Shown: piece by piece, positions 1 to 6,690 of the stretch
How the letters are laid out: each line of letters opens with the position of its first letter
Numbering within the stretch: the stretch's first letter is position 1
Origin: Caldithrix sp. RBG_13_44_9
GTDB taxonomy: Bacteria; Calditrichota; Calditrichia; RBG-13-44-9
Direction of reading: 5' to 3'
Assembly (NCBI GenBank): GCA_001771055.1
Contig: MESS01000139.1
Coordinates: 7,785 to 15,535 of the forward strand
DNA: 7,751 nucleotides
Program-made: the position numbers and the translations under genes
The notes under the pieces: model-generated
The model's input: the letters and a program-made list of their open reading frames with translations, nothing else
Databases searched by the model: none
What the model was told of the DNA's origin: nothing

Positions 1-3000
1 GATCACGCTCCAGGGCATCCGGCGCTGGGGAAGACCATCGATCTCTTTTTCATAAACGGTTTCACCAGCCGGGGTATACACTAGCAGACCGGTCATCTCC
101 TGGGGAAGATTATCAAATACTACTACTGAATGTCCTCTGGCCGGCCGGAAAGGATTGGGATATACCCTGATCTCCGAAGCGTCACTGATCTGGGATGGGG
201 TCAGACCAGTCTCGAAACTGGACTCACCATAAGTCCGGCTGAAACCGGAGGTATCAGCTAAAGTAAGGGAGTAGCGATAGGTAGTATCAGGAAGCAGATT
301 TCTTAACATGAATAAATGATTAGCCGCATATTCCAGTGATCGATAAGTAGTTTGTAAAGTAGGGGTCACCCAGAAAGTGAAGGATACTTCATTGGGAAGG
401 TCAGCTGTTATCTCTACCTCCACCTCACCAGCGGCTACTGGGCGAATCTGAATACTGGTTAAATCCACCCGCGGTTCGACTAAAACCTGAAATGTCCGCT
501 CGTCATACAGACCTTCGGGATCAGTTACTCTCATCCGGAAGTCAGATATTCCATACCAATCCGGTCTGGCAGAGATCTGCAGTATACCGGTTTGCGGATC
601 ATAGGAATAATCCAGATCTGACGATGGATAAAATTCCCAGCTTAATTCCGAAAAGATATTGGAAGAATCGATGACCACGGTAAAAAGATCAAGACTGCCA
701 GCAACATCTTCATATAAAGTGATCTGCGGTGGTAAAAATACCAGAGAGGGAGCGGTATTTGCCCCTGGAACCCGATAGAAAATCCGGACTTCAGCGGTAT
801 CGGCCAAACCTGCCGGATCCTCAACCGCAAAACGGCCGATCTCAAAATTAGCGGCGCCTGTCTGCTCAATCCTTACCAGTTTATTGGACAGATCTTCCCA
901 GATGAACTGGAAGTGGGAATAATCCAGGAACTCCCAATTTAATTGCTGGGCCGAATTATCGATATCAAAGGCGAAAGGTTTGAGGTCTATGATATGATTC
1001 CCGGCACTCTCAATTACCAGTTCACTGAGATCCAGCACCGGTGGATCATCAATTGGCAACACCTGAAATCGAACGGTATCTTCATCGGATAACCCACCGG
1101 GATCATTAGCGGTAAAAATGATATCTTCCGCACCATACCATTCAGAATCAGGGATTTGCACCGTTACTACCCGATTGATGTCTATGGCAATCAGCAGATC
1201 CAGATTACCCTCATAGCTCCAGCTGATCTCATCATCTTCATGCTCAGGATCGGTGACATAATCATCCAATGATATCGGAAAAAACTGACCGCCTTCCTGC
1301 ACCGTCTGATCCGGGATCTGGCTGATGACCGGAGGCATATTCTGAAAAACCACCGTCAAAATAAAATTCTGGGTATCCGTGCTGCCTGCCAGATCCTGAA
1401 CTCTTACTATAATATTATGCTGGCCGGTATCGGACAATGCCGGAATACCGGAGATCAGGCCATTCCGGGAATGGATCTGGAGGAATTGGGGAGCCGTTGT
1501 CAGCGAAAAGGTCAAGGTATCGCCCGGATCCGGGTCAACAGCCTGCACCTGATAGCGATAAAGACTATCCCGGGTGGCTCCGGTAACCGGCTGGGAAATG
1601 ATTTGCGGCGGATCATTCACCGTCTGCACGGTAAAGGCAGAAGTATCCAGGGCAAATAAACCGGTAGAATCTTCCACCCGCCAAATGATGGTTTCTGAAC
1701 CATTCCAATTTTGGTTAGGAATAAGAATTGTAGCGATCCGCTGCGGACTGATGGTAATTGTCAATGCCACATTACCGCCATATGACCAGCTGAGAACGCT
1801 GTCCGGATCATCCGGATCAGCCACATAATTATCCAGAGTGATGGAGGAAAAACTTGATCCCTCCATGATATCTTGATTGGGAATTTGACTAATCACCGGG
1901 GATTGATTGGGATCAACCACCGTCAAAGTGAAGCTTTGGATATCCTCACTTCCCGCCAGATCCTGGACTCTGACAGTCACACTGTGCTGTCCGGTATCAG
2001 ACCGCACCGGGATTCCAGAGATAAGGCCATTCTGGGAGTTGATCTGCAGAAATTGGGGAGCAGCTGTAAGCGAATAGGTCAAAATGTCACCGGGATCAGG
2101 ATCTACCGCCTGCACCTGATAGCGATAGAGACTATCACAAATCGCATTATTTACCGGCTGGGAAGTAATTTGCGGCGGATCATTCACTGCCTGCACCATA
2201 AAGGTACAAGTATCCAAAGCAAATAGTCCAGCTGGATCTTCAGCCCGCCAAATGATAGTTTCTGAGCCATTCCAGTTTTGATTAGGAACAAGAATAGTGG
2301 CGATTCGCTGTGGAGTGATGGTAATTGTCAATGCCACATTACCCTCATACGACCAGCTGAGGGTGCTGTCCGGATCATCCGGATCAGCTACATAATTATC
2401 CAGAGCTACCGAGGAAAAACCCGATCCTTCCGGGATTGTCTGGTTGGGAATATTTGTTATCACCGGAGGCTGATTGGCACGTCGAACCTGCAGGGTGTAA
2501 TTCTGAGTATTGTTTGCCCCGGCCAAATCCATTACCCGAACTGAAACAGCATGGCTTCCAGTATCAGTAACCTGCGGTATACCGGAAATCATCCCGGTAT
2601 TGGAGTTGATGGTTAAAAAAGCCGGCGATGAGATGATTGAAAAACTTAAAGTGTCTCCCGGATCAGGATCAGTGGCGGTGACCTGATAGCGATAGAGGCT
2701 GTCTACCCAGGCAAGGGTTATGGGGGTAGAGGTAATACTGGGAGGATTATTCACCGGAGCTGTAACCTGCAACTGAATGTTTTCGTGGTCCCAGAAACCA
2801 GCCGTATCTTGAACCTGCAGGGAAAATCCGGCCGGTCCAGTATAGGACAACGGCTGGGGAGTTAAAGTCAGATTGTTATTCACCCGGGAAACCAGCAGGT
2901 GATTGAGATTACTAAAGCTAAGAATCAGATTGGATAGAGGATCATTCGGATCCAGCAGAAAATTAGTCAAGGGGACCGAGGTGGTCTGACCATTGGTAAT

Positions 3001-3333
3001 TTGGGCAAGAGTCCAGTTTATAGCCGGAATTCCGACTGCGACAGTATCGGAAAACTCCGACTGCAATCCACCGGTATCCACCGCGGTCAGGGTAAAGGAA
3101 TACAGGTTACCAGGCTGAATATTGTTTCGATCCACTGCCTGAGTCTGCGGATGGGTGATGGTCTGCAAAATCTGAAAATTGGTGGAAGCATTCACCGCCC
3201 GGTATAACCGGTACTCCTGAATATCCGGCTCAGGATTAGGATTCCAAAAAATCCGTAAAGAATCCGTTTGAGCAGACAAACAATTTGCTAATATGATAAT
3301 AAGAAAGATCGTTCGAATTCGATACAAGGTCAT
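1..3333 (-). CDS. Large secreted multi-domain Ig/cadherin-like repeat protein with C-terminal sorting domain (3' end cut by window)
   Basis: The frame is open for 1111 codons from ATG at 3333 to the window edge. Residues 1-21 form a signal peptide (basic YRIR, then IFLIIILAN, likely cleavage at LSA|Q). Approximate domain order: FN3-like 23-100 (WNPNPEPDIQEYRLYR); degenerate cadherin-like 101-192; He_PIG-like 193-288 (TATDPDPGDTLSFS, SGIP); then cadherin-like plus He_PIG-like units at 289-477 and 478-666; cadherin-like 667-760, 760-857 and 857-952; second FN3-like 952-1044; then VYPNPFRP at 1057-1064, opening a FlgD-Ig or type IX-like sorting domain. Acidic DPDDPD stretches suggest calcium binding. 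By family this is probably an outer-surface or secreted adhesin or matrix protein; no enzyme domain is visible. Perhaps 30-40 residues are missing, judged from usual sorting-domain length. The ATG has an SD-like AAGGGGA almost touching it; TTG at 3327 is an alternative start. A TAA lies upstream in frame. Its ligand is unknown. Confidence 0.88.
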   Translation of the reverse strand, partial: MTLYRIRTIFLIIILANCLSAQTDSLRIFWNPNPEPDIQEYRLYRAVNASTNFQILQTITHPQTQAVDRNNIQPGNLYSFTLTAVDTGGLQSEFSDTVAVGIPAINWTLAQITNGQTTSVPLTNFLLDPNDPLSNLILSFSNLNHLLVSRVNNNLTLTPQPLSYTGPAGFSLQVQDTAGFWDHENIQLQVTAPVNNPPSITSTPITLAWVDSLYRYQVTATDPDPGDTLSFSIISSPAFLTINSNTGMISGIPQVTDTGSHAVSVRVMDLAGANNTQNYTLQVRRANQPPVITNIPNQTIPEGSGFSSVALDNYVADPDDPDSTLSWSYEGNVALTITITPQRIATILVPNQNWNGSETIIWRAEDPAGLFALDTCTFMVQAVNDPPQITSQPVNNAICDSLYRYQVQAVDPDPGDILTYSLTAAPQFLQINSQNGLISGIPVRSDTGQHSVTVRVQDLAGSEDIQSFTLTVVDPNQSPVISQIPNQDIMEGSSFSSITLDNYVADPDDPDSVLSWSYGGNVALTITISPQRIATILIPNQNWNGSETIIWRVEDSTGLFALDTSAFTVQTVNDPPQIISQPVTGATRDSLYRYQVQAVDPDPGDTLTFSLTTAPQFLQIHSRNGLISGIPALSDTGQHNIIVRVQDLAGSTDTQNFILTVVFQNMPPVISQIPDQTVQEGGQFFPISLDDYVTDPEHEDDEISWSYEGNLDLLIAIDINRVVTVQIPDSEWYGAEDIIFTANDPGGLSDEDTVRFQVLPIDDPPVLDLSELVIESAGNHIIDLKPFAFDIDNSAQQLNWEFLDYSHFQFIWEDLSNKLVRIEQTGAANFEIGRFAVEDPAGLADTAEVRIFYRVPGANTAPSLVFLPPQITLYEDVAGSLDLFTVVIDSSNIFSELSWEFYPSSDLDYSYDPQTGILQISARPDWYGISDFRMRVTDPEGLYDERTFQVLVEPRVDLTSIQIRPVAAGEVEVEITADLPNEVSFTFWVTPTLQTTYRSLEYAANHLFMLRNLLPDTTYRYSLTLADTSGFSRTYGESSFETGLTPSQISDASEIRVYPNPFRPARGHSVVVFDNLPQEMTGLLVYTPAGETVYEKEIDGLPQRRMPWSVI
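1336..1902 (-). repeat. 567-bp in-gene repeat, unit I (cadherin-like + He_PIG-like)
   Basis: This stretch encodes residues 478-666 (SPVISQIPNQ to VVFQNM) and repeats the adjoining unit at 1903-2469 with an exact 567-bp offset and no indels at the anchors checked. Examples are GCCAGATCCTG at 1388 against 1955, and ATGGTAATTG at 1751 against 2318. In the 60-base block 1681-1740 against 2248-2307 I count about eight differences, mostly single substitutions. A cadherin-only part of the pattern continues at 1051-1335. Confidence 0.88.
1903..2469 (-). repeat. 567-bp in-gene repeat, unit II (cadherin-like + He_PIG-like)
   Basis: This stretch encodes residues 289-477, starting PPVITNIPNQ. It has the same domain pair as unit I: a cadherin-like half with YVADPDDPDS, SWSYEGN and WNGSETIIWR, and a He_PIG-like half with DSLYRYQVQA, DPDPGD and NGLISGIP. 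The He_PIG half recurs in more diverged form at 2470-2750, again in register (GCC at 2522 is 567 bp from 1955). The gene therefore holds about three He_PIG-like and three closely related cadherin-like copies. Confidence 0.88.
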
Positions 3334-3338
3334 TCCCC

Positions 3339-3367
3339 TTATTAGGCTTTTCCCTTTTGTTATGCAA
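3339..3367 (-). promoter_or_regulatory. Candidate promoter for the adhesin-like gene, abutting its start codon
   Basis: Read on the minus strand, TTGCAT (3367-3362) is followed after 17 bp by TAATAA (3344-3339), a fair sigma-70-type match. Only five bases separate TAATAA from the ATG, so transcription would begin at or within a base or two of the start codon and give a leaderless message. The match could be chance in AT-rich DNA. Confidence 0.25.
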
Positions 3368-3536
3368 AGATTCTGCCAGGCCAGAATTCCTTATAAATCA
3401 AGCCTTTTCATTGAAGCAGTCAGGCAGGACTGGGTAATTTTTATACAGTCATCTCGGGGTGTAATCTTTAGATAACGCAGCCAACACTACCATATCTGTA
3501 ATTAACTGGAACTCTTCACACACCAGAGGCAGTTTT

Positions 3537-3578
3537 ACCCGGGAGGATTGAACCGAGTTTGGTTTTCAAATCCCGGGT
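3537..3578. repeat. 42-bp inverted repeat (strong imperfect hairpin)
   Basis: The outer arms ACCCGGGA (3537-3544) and TCCCGGGT (3571-3578) are perfect complements. Inside them TTGAA (3548-3552) pairs with TTCAA (3565-3569), and CC (3553-3554) can pair with GG (3561-3562) across a two-base bulge. TTT/AAA extend the base after one mismatch. Each arm also contains the palindrome CCCGGG, with the two copies 34 bp apart. No T tract follows on either strand, so it is not a typical intrinsic terminator. It may be a protein-binding dyad or a leader structure. Confidence 0.6.
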
Positions 3579-3616
3579 CAAATAATCAGTAAGACCCTGA
3601 AGAAGTTGACCCTGAA
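3575..3616. promoter_or_regulatory. Cluster of GGGTC/GACCC motifs overlapping the ptsI promoter
   Basis: GGGTCAA (3575-3581) is the exact reverse complement of TTGACCC (3606-3612). GACCCTGAA also occurs twice as a direct repeat, at 3593-3601 and 3608-3616, with a 15-bp spacing. The right-hand copy overlaps the candidate -35 box of ptsI, and the left end overlaps the right arm of the 42-bp hairpin, so the two pairings exclude each other. This suggests an operator or alternative RNA structure; the regulator is unknown. Confidence 0.4.
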
Positions 3617-3635
3617 AAATTATATTTGATATATC
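3606..3635 (+). promoter_or_regulatory. Candidate ptsI promoter
   Basis: TTGACC (3606-3611) resembles a -35 box. TATATC (3630-3635, 18-bp spacer) or ATATAT (3629-3634, 17 bp) could be the -10 box, giving a leader of about 45-50 bases. TATATTTG at 3621-3628 also fits the Bacteroidota-type TAnnTTTG element, but I see no well-placed partner TTTG upstream. Which form applies depends on the organism's sigma factor. Confidence 0.35.
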
Positions 3636-3689
3636 TCTTAAAATTTTCTATTTTCAAATCAAACAACAGAAAAATCTAAGATTGGACAG

Positions 3690-5462
3690 ATGACGGAAAA
3701 CAAAAGATCAGATATAATCGTCAAGGGTATCCCGGCCTCAGCTGGAATTTCCATCGGACCAGTTTTTTTGTATTATCAGCACACCCTGGAACCAGAATTA
3801 CAGCCCATTACCGGTGAGTCGGTTGAGGCGGAAATTCAAAAATTCCAAAAAGCTATCGAAGAAAGCCGTGAATATCTATATAAAATTCATCAGGAAACCG
3901 ATCAGAGATATGGACGTGATTTTGCCGAGATCGTGCAGGTGCAAATTTCCATTCTGGATGATACCATCTTTCTGAACGAAGTTGAACAATTAATCCGCAA
4001 ACAACTTTATAATGCCGAATATGCCACTTTTAAGGTTTTCCAGCATAAAAAGGAGCATTTTTTACGGTTACAGGATGAATATTTCCGGGAACGTGCCCTG
4101 GATATTCAAAATCTTAAGCGACTGATCTTGAAAAATCTGTTGGGAAAAAAAGCCGAGATCGATCTTAAAATAAAATCCATTGTCGTCTCTGATAATATCA
4201 ATCCGGCTGAAATCATCAAACTCCATCACCAGGATATCTTAGGTTTTTGTACCGATGTTGGCGGGAAAAATTCCCATACTGCCATTGTTGCCAGATCACT
4301 GGGAGTTCCAGCAGTAGTGGGGACCGAGTACATTACCAATATTGTTCAGGAGGAAGATTACCTGATTCTGGATGGTAATGAAGGAATTATTATCATCAAT
4401 CCCACACCGGACAAAATCAAAGAATATACCGAAAAACAAAAAAAGCTCATTATTTTCGAAAAACATGTATTTAAGAATGCCGAAAAGCCGGCCTTGACCC
4501 GGGACGGTCGGAGAATACAGGTTATGGGTAATGTAGAATTTCTGGAGGAACTGGAACTTCTAAAGAAATCGGGGGCTGAAGGAATCGGACTTTACCGCAC
4601 CGAGGGGATCTTTTTGTCAGGCAGTGAAATTCCGCAGGAAGATGTTCAGACCGCCTGCTATCTGAGATTTGCGGAAGCCCTCAAACCGCAGGAAGTCATC
4701 ATTCGTACCCTGGACATTGGAGGAGATAAAATATTACCGGAATTGAGCGCGACTCCGGAAGGTAATCCGTTCCTGGGCTGGAGAGCCATCCGTTTCTGTC
4801 TTGACCATAAGGAAATTTTTATTCCCCAGATAAAAGCGATTTTACGGGCCAATAAATATCATAATATCAAATTATTGTTACCGATGATCAGTTCACTGGA
4901 GGAAATCCGGCAATTCAAAGTGGTCTTTCAAAGTGCTCAAGAAATCCTAAAGTCCGAGGAGAAAGAATTTAATCCCCGTATGGATATTGGCATCATGGTG
5001 GAAATTCCCTCAGCAGCACTCATGATTGAGAGTTATATTGATGAAGTGGACTTTTTCAGCATTGGTACTAACGATCTAGTGCAATACACCCTGGCGGTGG
5101 ACCGGGCTAACGAAAAAATATCGCATCTATATAATCATTTTCACCCGGCACTGCTGAAGTTGATACGAAAGGTGATAGAAGCCGGTAGGCACCATAAAAA
5201 AATGGTAAGCATGTGCGGTGAAATGGCAGCCGATCCGGTTGCGGTACCTCTGTTGATAGGCATGGGATTGGAAAATTTAAGTGCGGCCCATTATGTTGTA
5301 CCGGAAATAAAAAATGTGATAAGAAATATAGCTCTGAGTGACTGCATCCGGTTATATGAGAAAGTACGAGGGCTTTCCACTGCCTCTGAAGTACAGCAAC
5401 AATGTCAACAATTCTATAGCGAAATTTTCACCTATCCGAATCATTTAATTTTAGACAATTAA
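3690..5462 (+). CDS. ptsI: Phosphoenolpyruvate-protein phosphotransferase (PTS enzyme I)
   Basis: The 590-residue product has the usual enzyme I length and acts in the cytoplasm, taking phosphate from PEP onto a histidine and passing it to HPr. The N-terminal HPr-binding and swivelling part (about 8-235) starts KGIPASAGISIGPV and carries the phospho-His motif GGKNSHTAIVARSLGVPAVVG split around H196. The C-terminal TIM barrel (about 265-575) keeps GIGLYRTE (R303), TLDIGGDK (R339 just before), VEIPSA (E438), SIGTNDLVQYTLAVDR (D462, R472) and SMCGEMAADP (C509). All fall at a constant +7 from the E. coli residues H189, R296, R332, E431, D455, R465 and C502, so it should be active. The start follows GGA at only 3 bp, a weak ribosome site, but the protein begins as the family does. 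No ptsH or sugar-specific EII gene lies in the window, so its target may be regulatory or encoded elsewhere. Confidence 0.97.
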   Translation: MTENKRSDIIVKGIPASAGISIGPVFLYYQHTLEPELQPITGESVEAEIQKFQKAIEESREYLYKIHQETDQRYGRDFAEIVQVQISILDDTIFLNEVEQLIRKQLYNAEYATFKVFQHKKEHFLRLQDEYFRERALDIQNLKRLILKNLLGKKAEIDLKIKSIVVSDNINPAEIIKLHHQDILGFCTDVGGKNSHTAIVARSLGVPAVVGTEYITNIVQEEDYLILDGNEGIIIINPTPDKIKEYTEKQKKLIIFEKHVFKNAEKPALTRDGRRIQVMGNVEFLEELELLKKSGAEGIGLYRTEGIFLSGSEIPQEDVQTACYLRFAEALKPQEVIIRTLDIGGDKILPELSATPEGNPFLGWRAIRFCLDHKEIFIPQIKAILRANKYHNIKLLLPMISSLEEIRQFKVVFQSAQEILKSEEKEFNPRMDIGIMVEIPSAALMIESYIDEVDFFSIGTNDLVQYTLAVDRANEKISHLYNHFHPALLKLIRKVIEAGRHHKKMVSMCGEMAADPVAVPLLIGMGLENLSAAHYVVPEIKNVIRNIALSDCIRLYEKVRGLSTASEVQQQCQQFYSEIFTYPNHLILDN

Positions 5463-5530
5463 TAGAACTCATAAATATTAGTTGCCGAAATCTAAACCTA
5501 ATTACTTGGATAATTGAACGAGCTTAATGG

Positions 5531-5536
5531 AAGGAG
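5531..5536 (+). promoter_or_regulatory. Strong ribosome binding site of the isomerase gene
   Basis: AAGGAG lies six bases before ATG at 5543 within GGAAGGAG, the best ribosome site in the window, and it fixes the start. The remaining 5463-5530 gap shows no convincing promoter or terminator, so read-through from ptsI is likely. Confidence 0.8.
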
Positions 5537-5542
5537 CTTTTC

Positions 5543-6610
5543 ATGCACACCCCGGATCACTCCAGTTTTTACCAGATTATCAGTAATTTCCCCCAGCAAA
5601 TTGAAGAAGCACCTGGATTAATTAAAAATCTAGACCTCAAGGTTGTCAAAAAAGATTATGATCATCTGATTTTCCTGGGAATGGGCGGATCTGCCATTGC
5701 CGGCGATTTTCTGAAGTGCTACCTCCATCAGGAATTCCCGATTCCTTTTCTGATAAACCGGAATTATTCCCTGCCGGACTTTATCGGTTCTAAAACTCTG
5801 GTTATTGCCTGCAGCTATTCGGGTGATACGGAAGAAACCATCGCCGCGACTAAAACGGCCATAAAGGCCAAAGCCGCCATTATCGGGATCTCCAGCGGCG
5901 GCAAATTAGAAAAAGTGATGGAAGCAGAAGAACGACCATTTTTAAAAATTCCCGCCGGTTATCCGCCACGTCAGGCCCTGGGGTATATGTTCTTTCCGAT
6001 CCTTAACCTGTTTCAACATCTGGGACTGATTAAACCCCGGACGCATGATATGTCCGAAGTCATAAAAATTCTGAAGGAATTACGGGAGCGAAACCATCCG
6101 GAAAAAACCCACAGCCACAACCTCTGCAATCACATTGCCCAGAAATTATATAAAAAAATCCCGGTGATTTACACCGCCTCCGAATTTCTCTATCCGGTAG
6201 TGGTTCGCTGGCGCAACCAGTTTAATGAAAATTCAAAAATTCTGGCCTTCAGCAATGTGATTCCGGAACTCACTCATAATGAAATCATGGGGTGGGAGGC
6301 CTCGGCGGATATTCTGAATAATTTCAATGTGATCTTCCTGCGGGATGAATCGGAAACTGCCCGGAATCGTAAACGACTTGAAATTACCAAGGAAATTTTC
6401 AAGAAAAATAAAATTGCCATATTTGAAGTATTTGGGGAAGGAAAGAGCGTGCTTTCCCAAATCTTTTCCCTGGTCTATATTGGTGACTGGGTCAGTTATT
6501 ACCTGGCCCTGATATACGATAAGGATCCTTACAAAATTCAGAGTATTCAATTTTTAAAGGACAGTTTAAGCCGCTTCCAGGATAAGCCAAAAGTTAAAAG
6601 AAAACCATAA
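5543..6610 (+). CDS. Bifunctional phosphoglucose/phosphomannose isomerase (SIS family)
   Basis: The 355-residue cytoplasmic enzyme interconverts fructose-6-phosphate with glucose-6-phosphate and with mannose-6-phosphate. It belongs to the small bifunctional PGI/PMI family first characterised in Crenarchaeota and also found in many bacteria; it is much shorter than classical Pgi. The first SIS domain (about 36-165) has GMGGSAIAGD (46-55) and the phosphate-binding SYSGDTEET (91-99). IPAGYPPRQALGY (136-148) supplies the likely catalytic Arg143. The C-terminal domain (about 200-345) has NQFNENSK with Glu229, PELTHNEIMGW with His245, and QFLKDSL with Lys339. These match Arg135, Glu203, His219 and Lys298 of the Pyrobaculum enzyme; the Glu-His gap is 16 in both. 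The tail KPKVKRKP is short and basic. It lies 80 bp after ptsI and 80 bp before metK. Whether it is the cell's only glucose-6-phosphate isomerase cannot be told here. Confidence 0.92.
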   Translation: MHTPDHSSFYQIISNFPQQIEEAPGLIKNLDLKVVKKDYDHLIFLGMGGSAIAGDFLKCYLHQEFPIPFLINRNYSLPDFIGSKTLVIACSYSGDTEETIAATKTAIKAKAAIIGISSGGKLEKVMEAEERPFLKIPAGYPPRQALGYMFFPILNLFQHLGLIKPRTHDMSEVIKILKELRERNHPEKTHSHNLCNHIAQKLYKKIPVIYTASEFLYPVVVRWRNQFNENSKILAFSNVIPELTHNEIMGWEASADILNNFNVIFLRDESETARNRKRLEITKEIFKKNKIAIFEVFGEGKSVLSQIFSLVYIGDWVSYYLALIYDKDPYKIQSIQFLKDSLSRFQDKPKVKRKP

Positions 6611-6639
6611 ATCAAAATGGTGATTACAAATTAAATTCA

Positions 6640-6690
6640 TTGACCAATTGTTTGTTTAAATAAATCAATTGAATAAATGGGAGAGCCGTT
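6640..6690 (+). promoter_or_regulatory. metK leader: possible -35, AT-rich dyad and ribosome site
   Basis: TTGACC (6640-6645) repeats the hexamer seen before ptsI, but no good -10 box is correctly spaced from it. CAATTG at 6645-6650 and again at 6666-6671 can form a weak AT-rich hairpin around TTTAAA. GGGAG (6680-6684) is a good ribosome site seven bases before ATG 6691. The 80-bp gap shows no recognisable SAM riboswitch, and it is too short for the SAM-I class. Confidence 0.4.

Larger units (their letters stand above)
3334..3689. other. Divergent intergenic region, 356 bp
   Basis: No protein gene is supported here: the short open frames lack ribosome sites and recognisable products. The half near the adhesin gene (3334-3480) holds a 6-bp perfect dyad, ATTCTG at 3370-3375 with CAGAAT at 3382-3387, and a 5-bp dyad, CAGTC/GACTG at 3417-3432. 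The centre (3537-3616) holds a strong hairpin and the GGGTC/GACCC motifs listed separately. The part next to ptsI (3617-3680) is strongly AT-rich and probably contains its promoter and leader. No intrinsic terminator with a T tract is seen on either strand. Confidence 0.6.

Noticed and set aside
1417..3207. Several plus-strand open frames of 68-117 codons opposite the adhesin gene
   Set aside because: They are antisense shadows of the minus-strand gene: they recur with its 567-bp repeat, lack ribosome sites, and match no family.
3288..3333. Lipoprotein signal (ILANC) at the N-terminus of the large minus-strand protein
   Set aside because: The residue before Cys18 is Asn, a poor lipobox position, while LSA|Q just after it is a normal signal peptidase I site.
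3370..3387. Intrinsic terminator between the divergent genes (ATTCTG/CAGAAT hairpin)
   Set aside because: The stem is only six AT-rich pairs and no real T tract follows on either strand; divergent genes also give no reason for a terminator here.
3537..3580. tRNA-like T-arm sequences (TTCAAATCC on plus, GGTTCAATCC on minus) inside the intergenic hairpin
   Set aside because: The five bases flanking each putative T-loop do not pair, and no acceptor, D or anticodon arms can be drawn at the right spacing on either strand.
6611..6690. SAM riboswitch upstream of metK
   Set aside because: The gap is 80 bp, AT-rich, and shows none of the paired elements expected of SAM-I, and no recognisable SAM-II or SMK-type core.
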